From Candidatus Rifleibacteriota bacterium (GTDB taxonomy: Bacteria > Muiribacteriota > UBA6191 > JACPRK01 > JACQZM01): 38,890 bases of DNA. Position 1 is the first letter of the stretch. Every line of letters starts with the position of its first letter. The notes under the pieces were generated by a model that worked only from the letters and a program-made list of their open reading frames with translations, searched no databases and was not told the origin of the DNA. The position numbers and the translations under genes are program-made. The DNA lies in assembly GCA_016213885.1 (NCBI GenBank), contig JACQZM010000261.1:1-38890 (forward strand). Reading direction: 5' to 3'. Positions 25,708-34,222 of the stretch are shown in pieces.

Positions 25708-27318
25708 TCAGTCGCTGCGCTTGAAGATCGCGAACTGTCCCTGCCGCCACACCTGTCGGTAGCGACCGGCGATGAACCGGTCGAGCTTCAGCCAGTCCAG
25801 CAGAAGCGCGGTGTCGAAGAAGCTCTTCTCGCTCTGCAGGTGCAGCACGATCCAGCGGGGCGGCCTCCGGACGAACGCGAGGCGGAACCGGTCGTACAGT
25901 CTGCCCGGCGGCGGCATGTGCTCCACATGGAACAGGAAGGGAGCTCCCCTGAAGCTCTGCCGGCCGGCCAGGCCGTAGATCACCGTGGCATCCGGGAAAA
26001 CGAAGATCGAGTCCTCCCGGGGCACGTGCTCGCCGATCCAGGCGACCGCCAGGTCCACACCCTCCCCGATGGCGCCGTTGCACCACCAGCCCCGGAACGG
26101 CTCGGCCCGGAGCTGGTAGTCGGCCTGGAGCGTGGAGCCGTGCCAGCTCCAGACCGTGTGACGGGTCATGACCGTGGTCGCATGGACGATGAGAACCGGC
26201 GCCAGGAGCCAGAGCAAGAGCCCCGGCGCTCGCCGGGTCAGGCCAGCGGTACGGTCCGGCGCGAAGGCTCGATCGGTCCTGGCCAGCGCCAGGATCAGCG
26301 CGACCTCGACGCCCAGGAGCGGGAAGTTGGCCCCCTTGATCATGGACCCGGTCCAGGCAGAGAAGAGCGAGGCGAAGAGAACGCCGGCGGTCAACAGCGA
26401 CCGGACCGGCTGCTCGTCGAGGCCCGCGGCCCCCCTGACGACGATGACGACGAGAAACACCAGGGACAGGTAGGACGCCGGGCACTGCTGGATCGTCAAC
26501 AGGAGCCGTTCCATGTCGGCGAAGCGGCTCCCGGGCGAGTACGCGACGAGGCTCTGGTGGACGAACTCGAGCCCTGATCCGCAGGCGATCAGAGGCACGA
26601 TCGTGCCGGTCACGGTACCCAGGAGGAGACCCCACAGCGCCTCGAGCCTCCGGGGCGACCCGACGAACGCCAGGGCGAACAGGCCGATCGCGCCGACGCC
26701 GACGTTGGCCTTCGAAAGAAGTGCGAGTCCCGAGAGCCCGCCGCAGGCCAGGCCGGTGACGAGCGCCCGCCGGCCGCTGGCCATCGAGCCGGGCCGATCG
26801 ACCAGGAGCACTCCCACCACCACGAACAGACTGGCGGTCTGGTCGTACCACGGGTGGGCCACGACGCCGTAGAAGGCGATCCCGGAGAGCGTTGCGACGG
26901 CCGTCGCCTCGACGAGGCCCAGGGACCGCCGGGCCAGCCCGTACGTGGCGCTCATCACGATGCCGTTCACCACCGTGACGTGAGCGACGACGGCGGTCTT
27001 CGTGAAGCCGAGAATCGAGAAGAACACGGCCATCGACCAGAGGTGGACCGGCCCGGCCGTGAAGATGAAGTCGACGTACGGCCGCTGCCCGCAGGCGACA
27101 CGGTAGCCGGCGTCGAGAAAGCTCGACATGTCGAAGAAGTCGAAGACCGACGGGACCTGGCGGGCCACCACGACGGAGACCGAGACGACCACGGCGCCCA
27201 GCGCCGCAGCGTCGAGGAGGCGGGTTCCCGGGAGCGGGGCCCGTGGAACAGGGCCAGTCGGGGTGGGAGGTCCTGGGTCCATGTTCATGTGCGGTGCCGG
27301 CTCCGACGCTCGCATCAT
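25708..27318 (-). CDS. Polytopic membrane protein, likely GT-C-type glycosyltransferase
   Basis: About 536 residues with 11 or 12 membrane helices, then a soluble C-terminal domain of about 140 residues. The loop after the first helix carries GQRPYVDFIFTAGPVHLW, the GQxPYxDF--xxGP pattern of GT-C enzymes (PMT/ArnT-like), where the Asp in the first extracytoplasmic loop is catalytic. Such proteins transfer sugars from polyprenyl-phosphate donors on the outer face of the inner membrane. The acceptor is unknown. Starts at 27318, 27315 or 27288 are possible; none has a strong ribosome-binding site and I list the longest. The stop lies 13 bases from the aldolase gene's stop, so the two genes converge. 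A stretch near 26218-26240 resembles the REP palindrome but is read as coding. Confidence 0.72.
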   Translation of the reverse strand: MMRASEPAPHMNMDPGPPTPTGPVPRAPLPGTRLLDAAALGAVVVSVSVVVARQVPSVFDFFDMSSFLDAGYRVACGQRPYVDFIFTAGPVHLWSMAVFFSILGFTKTAVVAHVTVVNGIVMSATYGLARRSLGLVEATAVATLSGIAFYGVVAHPWYDQTASLFVVVGVLLVDRPGSMASGRRALVTGLACGGLSGLALLSKANVGVGAIGLFALAFVGSPRRLEALWGLLLGTVTGTIVPLIACGSGLEFVHQSLVAYSPGSRFADMERLLLTIQQCPASYLSLVFLVVIVVRGAAGLDEQPVRSLLTAGVLFASLFSAWTGSMIKGANFPLLGVEVALILALARTDRAFAPDRTAGLTRRAPGLLLWLLAPVLIVHATTVMTRHTVWSWHGSTLQADYQLRAEPFRGWWCNGAIGEGVDLAVAWIGEHVPREDSIFVFPDATVIYGLAGRQSFRGAPFLFHVEHMPPPGRLYDRFRLAFVRRPPRWIVLHLQSEKSFFDTALLLDWLKLDRFIAGRYRQVWRQGQFAIFKRSD

Positions 27319-27372
27319 CGCACAGGACCCTGCCGGAAGGCAGCACCGGCCGCGAACACGAAAGGCCGGGGG

Positions 27373-27402
27373 TTGTGCCGGTCCGCTCCCATTGGCTAGG
27401 AT
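27373..27402 (+). promoter_or_regulatory. deoB: Probable deoB promoter
   Basis: TTGTGC at 27373-27378 and TAGGAT at 27397-27402 are 18 bases apart, with a GAGAGGTG ribosome-binding site before the ATG at 27436. The intact control region suggests recent or only apparent gene loss. Confidence 0.45.
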
Positions 27403-27435
27403 GGGAGGGGTTTCACCCGTCACGAGAGGTGCATC

Positions 27436-28535
27436 ATGTCGGCTTTTGGCTTCGACCGCGTGTTCCTCACGGTCCTCGACAGCGTCGGCGTGGGAGAGCT
27501 GCCCGACGCGGAGAAGTACGGGGACAGGGGGGCCAACACGCTCGGCAACATCCTCCGGAAGGTTCCGGGGACCCGCCTGCCCAATTTGCAGAAGCTGGGG
27601 CTGGGAAACGTCGGCGACTTTCCCAACCTGCCGCGCAATCCCGGGCTGACCGGCGTCGCCGGCAGGATGGCCGAGACCTCCAACGCCAAGGATACGACCG
27701 CGGGCCACTGGGAGATGATGGGGCTCGTGGTGGAGCACGGTTTCCCCCTGTAGAGCTGGGCCAGGAGCACGAGCGCACCGGAAGCCTCATCGTCTACACG
27801 TCGGGCGACTCGGTCTTCCAGGTGGCGGCCCACGAGGAGATCGTCAAGATCGAGGAGCTGTACCGGATCTGCGAGGTGGCCCGCAGGCTGTGCGTCGGCC
27901 CGTTCAGCGTGGCCCGCATCATCGCCCGGCCGTTCCTGGGAAGGTACCCGGACTACGAACGGACCGCCCGGAGGCACGACTACTCCGTTTCCCCGCCGGA
28001 CAAGACGCTTCTGGACCACCTGCTCGCCGCCGGAGTTCCGACCTACGGGATCGGGAAGATCCAGGACATCTTCAACGGCTGCGGCGTCGAGAACTCCACC
28101 CGCACCAGCTCCAACGCCGAGGGGATGAACGTGCTCCTGGAGCACATCCGCACGGTCCCTCCCGGGGCGTTCGTGTTCACGAACCTCGTGGACTTCGACA
28201 TGAAGTACGGCCACCGCAACGACGCGGTGGGATACGCCAGGGCGCTGGAGGAGTTCGACGCCTTTCTGCCCCAGCTCCTCGGGGCGTTGAAGCGGACCGA
28301 TCTCCTCTTGCTCACGGCGGATCACGGGTGCGACCCCACCGACGTGTCCACGGACCACACCCGCGAGTACGTGCCGATCCTCGGTTACAGCCCTTCGTTC
28401 GACCGCGGTCTGGAGCTCGCGCAGAGGGAGAGCTTCAACGACGTGGCCCGGACGATCGCCGACATCTTCGGAGTGACGGCGCTCATCCGCGGGACGAGCT
28501 TTGCCGAAGAGATAGTCAAGGGTTGCCGCATCTGA
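27436..28535 (+). pseudogene. deoB: Phosphopentomutase, frameshifted with internal deletion
   Basis: Two parts of DeoB lie in different frames. The first (27436-27753, 105 residues) has the metal-binding LDSVGVGELPDA and the phosphorylated Thr in KDTTAGHWEMMG, and runs into TAG at 27751. The second (from about 27750 in another frame to the TGA ending at 28535, 260 residues) starts at ELGQEHERTG and keeps VYTSGDSVFQ, VDFDMKYGHRND, TADHGCDPT and TDHTREY. Compared with full-length DeoB of about 400 residues, roughly 33 residues between the two parts are missing (the cap segment usually containing GNKPASGT), a loss not divisible by three. DeoB interconverts (deoxy)ribose-1- and -5-phosphate and would feed the DeoC fusion. 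All other catalytic residues are intact, so a sequence or assembly error is a real alternative to decay. Confidence 0.85.
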
Positions 28536-28566
28536 TTTTCTCTACCTGCGTGGCGACCCGATCTCG

Positions 28567-29826
28567 ATGCTGGCAAGGAAGAGTCGGGTCCTCTCGTTGC
28601 TCCTGGCCGGACTGGCTGCTGTCGGCCTGACCGGCTGTTCCACCAAGCAGCTCAAGCTCGCGTCCAACACGGCGTCCCGGACCCAGCGTCCCAGCGGATT
28701 CTACGGTTCGGGGAAATCGGTGCAGGCCGAGCCTCCGGAGTCTCCGGCGCGGGAGCGGGCGCTGGACGCCTGGCTCCGTGGAAAGAACGTGGCCCGACGA
28801 CCGCACGGCCGACCCGGCGACGTATCCGACACGACGGTCTACGGGTCCCCATCGGTGCCGGACTCGACCACCCCGATCGGACCGGACCGATCGCTGGACG
28901 TTCAGGAGAAGGGGCGCCACCACATCGTCGGGCCGGGCGAGACGCTCTACTCGATCAGCCGCCTCCATGGCGTGTCCACCGGCGACATCGTCAGGGCGAA
29001 CCGGCTTCAGGATCCGTCGAACGTTCCGGTTGGGATGCGTCTCGTGATCCCGGGCGGCCGCACCGGCGTCGGTGCCCAGGTCGAATCGGGAAACGAGACC
29101 GCGGCCACCGGATCCGAACCTGTTGCTCCTGAAGCGTCCGGTTCGCCCAGGGGTGCCTTCCACGTGGTCGCCAGAGGGGAGACGCTGTTCACCCTCGCGC
29201 GCCTGTACAAGGTCCCCACCCGCGACATCGAGCAGTGGAACCCGAACGAGGTCGGCCGGGGACTGCCGGCGGGGTGCACCGTCTTCATCCCCAACGCCGC
29301 CCCGCTCCCGTCGAAGGCGAAGCAGATCCGGGAAGACCCCCATTCGAAGAAGCTGGCCTCCTTCCGGCCCAGGTCCGGCGGCGGCGAGCCGCAGTTCCGG
29401 TGGCCGCTGGCCGGCTCGGTCGGCTCCAGGTTCGGCCCCCGAGGCGGCAAGCTCCACACCGGGATCGACATCGGTGCGCCCACGGGCACCGTCGTCAGGG
29501 CCGCCATGGCCGGTCGAGTCATCTACTCCGGCGTGATGAGGGGCTACGGCAACGTGGTCATCGTGGATCACCAGAACGGCTTCTTCACCGTGTACGGCCA
29601 CAACGACCGCAACCTGGTGCCCAGGGTGGGGAGCGGCGGGAGCGTCTCCGTGGGAGCGGGACAGCCGATCGCCATGGTGGGTCAGACCGGAAACGCCACC
29701 AGTCCACACCTGCACTTCGAGGTCCGCAAGTCGAACAACGCCGTGGATCCGCTCAAGTACCTGCCGGCCCGGGATCCCGGCCTCGTCGCGAGCCGCTCGA
29801 AGGCCCGTGCCACGGCCAGGATCTAG
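28567..29826 (+). CDS. LysM/M23 lipoprotein peptidase (NlpD/EnvC-like)
   Basis: 419 residues. A lipoprotein signal with lipobox LTGC (Cys at about 19) anchors it to a membrane. Two LysM domains follow at about 117-160 (HHIVGPGETLYSISRLHGV) and 198-240 (FHVVARGETLFTLARLYKV), which bind peptidoglycan glycans. The M23 domain covers about 280-400, with zinc ligands His297 and Asp301 in LHTGIDI and the HLHFEVR motif, so it is probably active as an endopeptidase. Degenerate NlpD/EnvC activators lack these residues. A role in cell-wall cleavage or septation is expected. The start is 31 bases after the deoB stop; no strong Shine-Dalgarno is visible. Confidence 0.88.
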   Translation: MLARKSRVLSLLLAGLAAVGLTGCSTKQLKLASNTASRTQRPSGFYGSGKSVQAEPPESPARERALDAWLRGKNVARRPHGRPGDVSDTTVYGSPSVPDSTTPIGPDRSLDVQEKGRHHIVGPGETLYSISRLHGVSTGDIVRANRLQDPSNVPVGMRLVIPGGRTGVGAQVESGNETAATGSEPVAPEASGSPRGAFHVVARGETLFTLARLYKVPTRDIEQWNPNEVGRGLPAGCTVFIPNAAPLPSKAKQIREDPHSKKLASFRPRSGGGEPQFRWPLAGSVGSRFGPRGGKLHTGIDIGAPTGTVVRAAMAGRVIYSGVMRGYGNVVIVDHQNGFFTVYGHNDRNLVPRVGSGGSVSVGAGQPIAMVGQTGNATSPHLHFEVRKSNNAVDPLKYLPARDPGLVASRSKARATARI

Positions 29827-29945
29827 CCTCGCGCACCGGGTCAGCTGGCTGAATCCCCGAGCGAGTTCTCCGGGGCCTGCCGCCCGCCCCTCGGGCAGAG
29901 CCTCCCTGGCGACCCGCCAGCACCCTCGCCGACCGTCGACCGGGC

Positions 29946-30929
29946 CTACTCCACCCGGCCGAACTCCTCCGCGGCCTGCTGGATCGAGGTGCGGATGTCG
30001 CCGTGGTACTTCCTCGAGATGTGGTAGAGGATCAGTCTCTTCACGTGACTCCTCGCGGCCAGCAGGCCGGCCTGGCGCGCCGTGAGATGGAAGTACGCCC
30101 TGGCCTTGTCCAGGTCCTCGTCCTGGTAGTTCGCCTCGCAGAAGAAGTCGTCGGAGTCCCTGGCCAGCTCCGCCACGGTCTCGCAGACCGAGTCGTTGAA
30201 GATCGTGTCGGAGACGTAGGTGACCTTCCGGCCCGGCTTGAGCTGCACGATCTGATCGACCAGCTCGGCCAGCGGCCGGGTCGCCCCGTCGGCGTCGAAG
30301 GGCTCATCGCCGATCGACCCGGCCAGCACCCGGTCCTGGAGGCGCTTGAGCCATGGCCCCTCCTTGAGACCGAGGCTCCGGATCCGGTCGGGCCTGATCG
30401 AGGCGTAGGGCTCCTCCTGGATCGAGAACGCCAGGGACGGGATCTGGTGCTCCAGCACCGCGTGGCGGATCTTGACCCGACCGTCGGAGACGATGAGGCC
30501 GCCCGTCACCGGCTCCTCGGTCGGAGTGCCCTCGGGCCGGAACCCCTTGCGGCACCGCAGCCGCGTGACGGTCATCCGGTCTCCCGCCAGCTCCTTGACC
30601 GTGAAGATCGGCCCCTCCTCGTCGATGAGGTTCCAGGTATACCCGGCCAGCTTCCCCATCACGTTGGCGGTGATGCCGATCGGACCGAACACGGTGACCG
30701 TCGCGACCTCGCCAAGGATGAGCCTCAGGAGCCGATCGAAACCGCAGAAGTGGTCGATGTGGGTGTGCGTCACGAAGACGTGGGAGATCCGCAGAAGATC
30801 GATCTTCGGGATTCCATCCAGGGTTCCACAATCGACCAGCAGGGCGTCGCGGGCGCCCTCCAGGTGGATGAAGAGACCCGGATCCTGGTCCTTGCGGTTC
30901 ACGAGACGTGGGAAGATTCGAATTCGCAT
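29946..30929 (-). CDS. Metallo-beta-lactamase-fold hydrolase, RNase Z-like
   Basis: 327 residues. The zinc motif HTHIDHF is at about residues 64-70. Further ligands are likely in VLEHQIPSLAF, YVSDTIFND and the C-terminal LILYHISRKYHGD. The closing HLTARQAGLLAARSHVKRL helix is typical of the tRNase Z branch. It therefore probably hydrolyses a phosphodiester in RNA, but the substrate could differ because close relatives of RNase Z have varied roles. I chose the ATG at 30929 because the protein then opens with MRIRIFPRLVNRKDQDPG, the usual N-terminal strand. The ATG at 31022 would add 31 low-complexity residues. No strong ribosome-binding site is seen. Confidence 0.8.
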   Translation of the reverse strand: MRIRIFPRLVNRKDQDPGLFIHLEGARDALLVDCGTLDGIPKIDLLRISHVFVTHTHIDHFCGFDRLLRLILGEVATVTVFGPIGITANVMGKLAGYTWNLIDEEGPIFTVKELAGDRMTVTRLRCRKGFRPEGTPTEEPVTGGLIVSDGRVKIRHAVLEHQIPSLAFSIQEEPYASIRPDRIRSLGLKEGPWLKRLQDRVLAGSIGDEPFDADGATRPLAELVDQIVQLKPGRKVTYVSDTIFNDSVCETVAELARDSDDFFCEANYQDEDLDKARAYFHLTARQAGLLAARSHVKRLILYHISRKYHGDIRTSIQQAAEEFGRVE

Positions 30930-31247
30930 CGATGTCGTTGGGTTCTCGAACGGACCCGCCGGGCCGCGGCGGATCCAGGGAGGTGACGAGTTTACCACAG
31001 CGGCGGCCCCGAGGGTGGTCATCGATCGAGTATCGATCGATCCGCTTCCCCGGTGCCAGCCGGGGCCGCGTGGTCGTGGCCGGTCCCCGGACCTCGGGGA
31101 AGCGGCCAGACGAGCGGAGCCCAGGGCTTGCCGAGTCCATCGGTGTCACTCGGAACAGCCCGGGGAGAGCCTCTATCATTGTGCACGTGAATCTTCGAGC
31201 CGCACGACGATGCGGCCCGTGATCGTGAACGAACGAGGAGTGAAGAT

Positions 31248-31718
31248 ATGGTCAGCTACAACAAGGTCGTCCTGATCGGAAACCTCACCAGGGACCCCGA
31301 GCTGAGGTACACCTCCGATGGGCGGCCCGTGACTTCCATGAGACTGGCCGTGAACCGTCGGTGGAGAGGGGGCGGCGAGGAGCTCAAGGAAGAGGTCTGC
31401 TTCGTGGACGTGACGTGCTTCGGCAAGGACGCGGAGAACGTGGCCAAGTTCGTGAAGAAGGGGGCGCCGCTCCTGGTCGACGGCCGGCTGCACCTGGAGG
31501 AGTGGCAGAGCAAGGACGGCGACAAGCGCAGCAAGATCGCGGTGGTCTCGGAGCGGTGTGGGTTCCTCCGCAGGGGCGCCAAACCCTCTCAAGAAGACCA
31601 GGACCGCGACCTGACCCCCGACGACGAGGAGCCGGTCAGGGCGGCCCGTGGCGGCGCCGGCTCGCGGAAGAACGGCGGCTCCAGGGCCCGCCCGGTCCAC
31701 GAGGCCGAGGCGGCCTGA
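31248..31718 (+). CDS. ssb: Single-stranded DNA-binding protein without the usual acidic tip
   Basis: 156 residues, ATG preceded by a GAGGAG ribosome-binding site. The OB fold spans residues 1-108: NKVVLIGNLTRDPELRY, FVDVTCFGKDAENVAKF and GRLHLEEWQSKDG match bacterial SSB. The disordered tail is mixed-charge and ends in HEAEAA, whereas most SSB proteins end in an acidic DDDIPF-like tip that recruits repair and replication partners. This may be a secondary SSB, or the organism may use another docking sequence. It is alone, not between rpsF and rpsR as housekeeping ssb genes often are. Confidence 0.9.
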   Translation: MVSYNKVVLIGNLTRDPELRYTSDGRPVTSMRLAVNRRWRGGGEELKEEVCFVDVTCFGKDAENVAKFVKKGAPLLVDGRLHLEEWQSKDGDKRSKIAVVSERCGFLRRGAKPSQEDQDRDLTPDDEEPVRAARGGAGSRKNGGSRARPVHEAEAA

Positions 31719-31743
31719 GTCGATGACGGTGCGACGAGATCCC

Positions 31744-31770
31744 GCCGGCGAGGCGTCGCCTCGAGCCGGC
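31744..31770. terminator. GC hairpin between convergent ssb and PAS genes
   Basis: GCCGGC plus GAGGC (31744-31754) pairs with GCCTC and GCCGGC (31758-31770) with a 2-base bulge and a 3-base loop. It lies 26 bases after the ssb stop. There is no U-tract, so termination is uncertain. The rest of the 31719-31965 gap shows no gene. Confidence 0.35.
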
Positions 31771-31965
31771 GGCCCGGAACCGGTCTGCCCGTCGGGGTCG
31801 ACCTGTCCGGAGGACCGAGGAGGTGGTCGTTCAAGAGCCAGATGACAGACCCAGGCCGACGGCGGGGGTTCGCTCGCCGATCCGGGCGGATCGGCGGGAG
31901 TAACCTTCATCAGAAGGAGGTCGAAAGGGTGGGAACCCGGCCCCTCCGCCGCCCCGGCCCAGCTC

Positions 31966-33162
31966 TCACGCGCCGGGTGGTCGAGACGCCTCGCCCGTCC
32001 CTGGCGGCGTCTGGTCGGTCCTCGGCAGCGCCTCACCGGCCGGATGGACCGCGGAGCTCGACGCCTTGAGGATGACCACGTTGCCGGTGATCTTCCCGTC
32101 GTCGCCTCTGAGCTTCGAGAGGGTCAGGTCCAGCATGACCCCGTGCCCGAACGGAGACGGGAGCGTCAGATGGTAGGTCGCCTTGGGGTCGGCGTAGTAC
32201 CGGTTGATCGCCTCGGTGAGCTGGAGGTTCGTCAGGTCGAACAGCTGCGTCAGCTCCAGGACCGACTTGCCCATGAGGTCTTGCTCTTCGACCTTCATGA
32301 GCTCCAGGGCGCGCGGATTGACCCGGACGATGCGCTCCAGCGCATCGGTGACCACCAGGCCGTCGCCCATCCACCTGACGATCGCCTCGAGCTCCCTGGT
32401 GCGATGGGCAAGGTCCCGGGTCCGCTCGTCCACCGTACGTTCCAGGAGCCTGGTGAAGCTCTCGAGACGGTCCGAACCGGACTTGACCATGAAGAAGCTG
32501 CCCAGGTAGAGGAGGGTCGCCGCCAGGAAGACCGCAAGCCCCACGACGATCCGGGCTGTCCGGTTGGCCATGATGAGGTCCTCGGAAGGACGGACCGTGT
32601 GCACCAGGAGCCGGCCCAGACTGCCGGCGGGGCCCAGCGGCCCCACCTGGGTATAGCCATGGAGCGAATCCCTGACGGTCGCCGCGCCGCCGGCCACCGG
32701 GTCGGGCGCTCCCGCCGCCGTCATCGCGACGAACACCTGACCGTCCCCGGAGCCGAACGTCTGCCAGGCCTGGGCGAACGTGCGCCCCTCCACCGTCGGA
32801 ACGGTGGACAGTACGACCTTGCCCGAAGGGTCGTACAGGTGGACTTCCCGGATCGACGATCGCACCATCTCGTTCTGGATCCAGCCGAGAATCCTCTGCC
32901 GGACCGGCGTGACGCCGGCGAGGGTCTCCAGCCCCTTCCCCGGCGGCAGATCGGCCTGCAGCTGGTACGCCAGCTGGTCGCCGAACGCCTTGACCCGATC
33001 CTGGAGCCTCAAGAAGACGATCCGGCTCTCCACGTTCGTGAAGAAGGCGACCAGGAGCACCGCGATGACCACGGAGAGGATCAGGTTCCTGAGGGAGAAG
33101 CTGACGATCAGGGAGTAGCGCGGGGTGACCTTGCTGCCTTCTTTCGTCTCTTCTCTGGCCAC
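31966..33162 (-). CDS. Membrane sensor protein with PAS domain, no output domain
   Basis: 398 residues from a GTG with an AAGGGG ribosome-binding site. The first membrane helix (LILSVVIAVLLVAFF) is at about 28-43. An extracytoplasmic sensor region follows to about 205, resembling the CACHE-like domain of histidine kinases (REVHLYDPSGKVVLST). A second helix (IVVGLAVFLAATLLYLGSFFM) is at about 208-230, then a coiled linker (LLERTVDERTRDLAHR). A PAS domain covers about 260-375 (MGDGLVVTDALERIVRVN onward). It ends in a Pro/Thr-rich tail with no kinase, cyclase or GGDEF domain, so it must signal through a partner or has lost its output. It starts 10 bases after the Flp-like gene and is probably co-transcribed with it. 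Confidence 0.78.
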   Translation of the reverse strand: MAREETKEGSKVTPRYSLIVSFSLRNLILSVVIAVLLVAFFTNVESRIVFLRLQDRVKAFGDQLAYQLQADLPPGKGLETLAGVTPVRQRILGWIQNEMVRSSIREVHLYDPSGKVVLSTVPTVEGRTFAQAWQTFGSGDGQVFVAMTAAGAPDPVAGGAATVRDSLHGYTQVGPLGPAGSLGRLLVHTVRPSEDLIMANRTARIVVGLAVFLAATLLYLGSFFMVKSGSDRLESFTRLLERTVDERTRDLAHRTRELEAIVRWMGDGLVVTDALERIVRVNPRALELMKVEEQDLMGKSVLELTQLFDLTNLQLTEAINRYYADPKATYHLTLPSPFGHGVMLDLTLSKLRGDDGKITGNVVILKASSSAVHPAGEALPRTDQTPPGTGEASRPPGA

Positions 33163-33172
33163 GACGACCCCT

Positions 33173-33373
33173 TCAGATCTTGGCGATCACCTTCGCGATG
33201 TGGTCCACGACCGCCGTGTACATCCCGTGGACCCAGGGGGCGACGACCTGGGCCAGCATGAACACCAGCAGGGACACCACGATGATGTCCAGCGCGTACT
33301 CGACGTACCCCTGACCCTGGCGACGCCGCGGCCGCCAGCGAACGGTGCCCCCGACCCGGTCTGCCTTCAACAT
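33173..33373 (-). CDS. Flp-type pilin-like small membrane protein
   Basis: 66 residues. A basic leader (about 20 residues) ends at GQGYVEYAL, matching the Flp/Fap prepilin site where cleavage occurs after Gly and a Glu-Tyr pair follows. One hydrophobic helix (DIIVVSLLVFMLAQVVAP) comes next, then a short amphipathic end. Flp pilins assemble into tight-adherence (Tad) pili. No Tad assembly or prepilin peptidase gene is in the window, so its use by a pilus is inferred. The Asp inside the hydrophobic helix is unusual. The start ATG at 33373 has only a weak ribosome-binding site. Confidence 0.7.
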   Translation of the reverse strand: MLKADRVGGTVRWRPRRRQGQGYVEYALDIIVVSLLVFMLAQVVAPWVHGMYTAVVDHIAKVIAKI

Positions 33374-33476
33374 GCGACCCGGCGAGTCACCATGCCCCCC
33401 GGGGGAGAACCGATGAAGCCGGCGGCCCCACGGGAGCGTGTGCCGGGCGGGCCGTCCATGGCGAAGGCTGAACCGG

Positions 33477-33842
33477 TCACGACGGTTTCCGGACGCCCTG
33501 GAGGTGCTTGAGAGCCTCGACCTGGGAGGGGAAGATCCGCAAGACCTGGGTCAGGTGGGTCGCCTCGAACACCTTGAGCACCTCGGCCCGGACGGACGAG
33601 AGGGCCATGTAGCCCTGCCTCGCCTTGCACTCCCGTTCGGCTTGAACGAGGGTGGCCAGAAAGGCGCTGCAGATCTCGGTCACCGCGGAGATGTCGAGAA
33701 GCAACGAGATTCCCGGCTGCTCCTGGAGTCGCTGGTTGAGCAGCCTGCCCAGAGCCACCGCCGTCTCGATGTCGATCCATTCACCCCGCACCCGGAGCAC
33801 CAGTACGCCGTCCAGGCTCTCCTCGCGACAATCGAGTGCCAT
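33477..33842 (-). CDS. STAS-domain anti-sigma-factor-antagonist-like protein
   Basis: 121 residues, a single STAS domain. The pattern LDGVLVLRVRGEWIDIETAVALG is followed by GISLLLDISAVTEICSAFLATLVQA and a closing helix (VLKVFEATHLTQVLRIF), as in SpoIIAA/RsbV proteins. The Ser in TEICSAFL is at the position phosphorylated by a partner kinase in that family. It would be expected to release a sigma factor or signalling protein from an RsbW-like kinase, none of which is in the window. The ATG at 33842 has a GGGGAGA ribosome-binding site. The Flp-like and PAS genes follow on the same strand. Confidence 0.82.
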   Translation of the reverse strand: MALDCREESLDGVLVLRVRGEWIDIETAVALGRLLNQRLQEQPGISLLLDISAVTEICSAFLATLVQAERECKARQGYMALSSVRAEVLKVFEATHLTQVLRIFPSQVEALKHLQGVRKPS

Positions 33843-34003
33843 CTCTTTCTCCCCGGAGCGAAGGCGTCTTTCGGGACCGACCCTCCCACGCCGATGCGCC
33901 CGGACTCCCAGGCCGATGATAGAGGACCACCCCCACGGAAGCAAGAGGACCGAGGCGCACCGCGAAAAATCGCCGGCCAGCTCCATCGGCGGGTCGCGAC
34001 CCG

Positions 34004-34132
34004 GATCCGGCGAGGCGCCGGGTCTTGAGGCGATTCGTGTGAGGTCGCGCTCGGGAGAGAGAAGAAAGAGGAAGGGATCCGGATTGAGGTCGCGCTCGGG
34101 GGCGCGACTCGGACCCGGCGAGGCGCCGGGTC
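34004..34132. repeat. Composite REP-like element, copy C (inverted)
   Basis: In reverse orientation to copies A and B: GATCCGGCG-AGG-CGCCGGGTC at 34004-34024, a purine-rich tract, GTCGCGC-6-GCGCGAC at 34089-34108, and GACCCGGCG-AGG-CGCCGGGTC at 34112-34132. It covers about a third of the 380-base divergent gap (33843-34222) between the STAS and amidase genes. Confidence 0.8.
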
Positions 34133-34140
34133 TATCCGGG

Positions 34141-34170
34141 TTGTGAACGGTCAGGCGGTGGTGATAGAAT
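34141..34170 (+). promoter_or_regulatory. Promoter of PGRP amidase gene
   Basis: TTGTGA at 34141-34146 and TAGAAT at 34165-34170 are 18 bases apart, with a start expected near 34177. The GTG at 34223 has an AGGAGG ribosome-binding site. Confidence 0.55.
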
Positions 34171-34222
34171 CGTCTTCCCTGGTCTTCACGACTCAGCGAT
34201 CGTCTCATCGAGGAGGTGGCTC

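Noticed and set aside
26218..26240. REP-like palindrome inside the GT-C gene
   Set aside because: Match is imperfect (loop and stem differ) and it is in frame as LTRRAPGL; probably coincidence.
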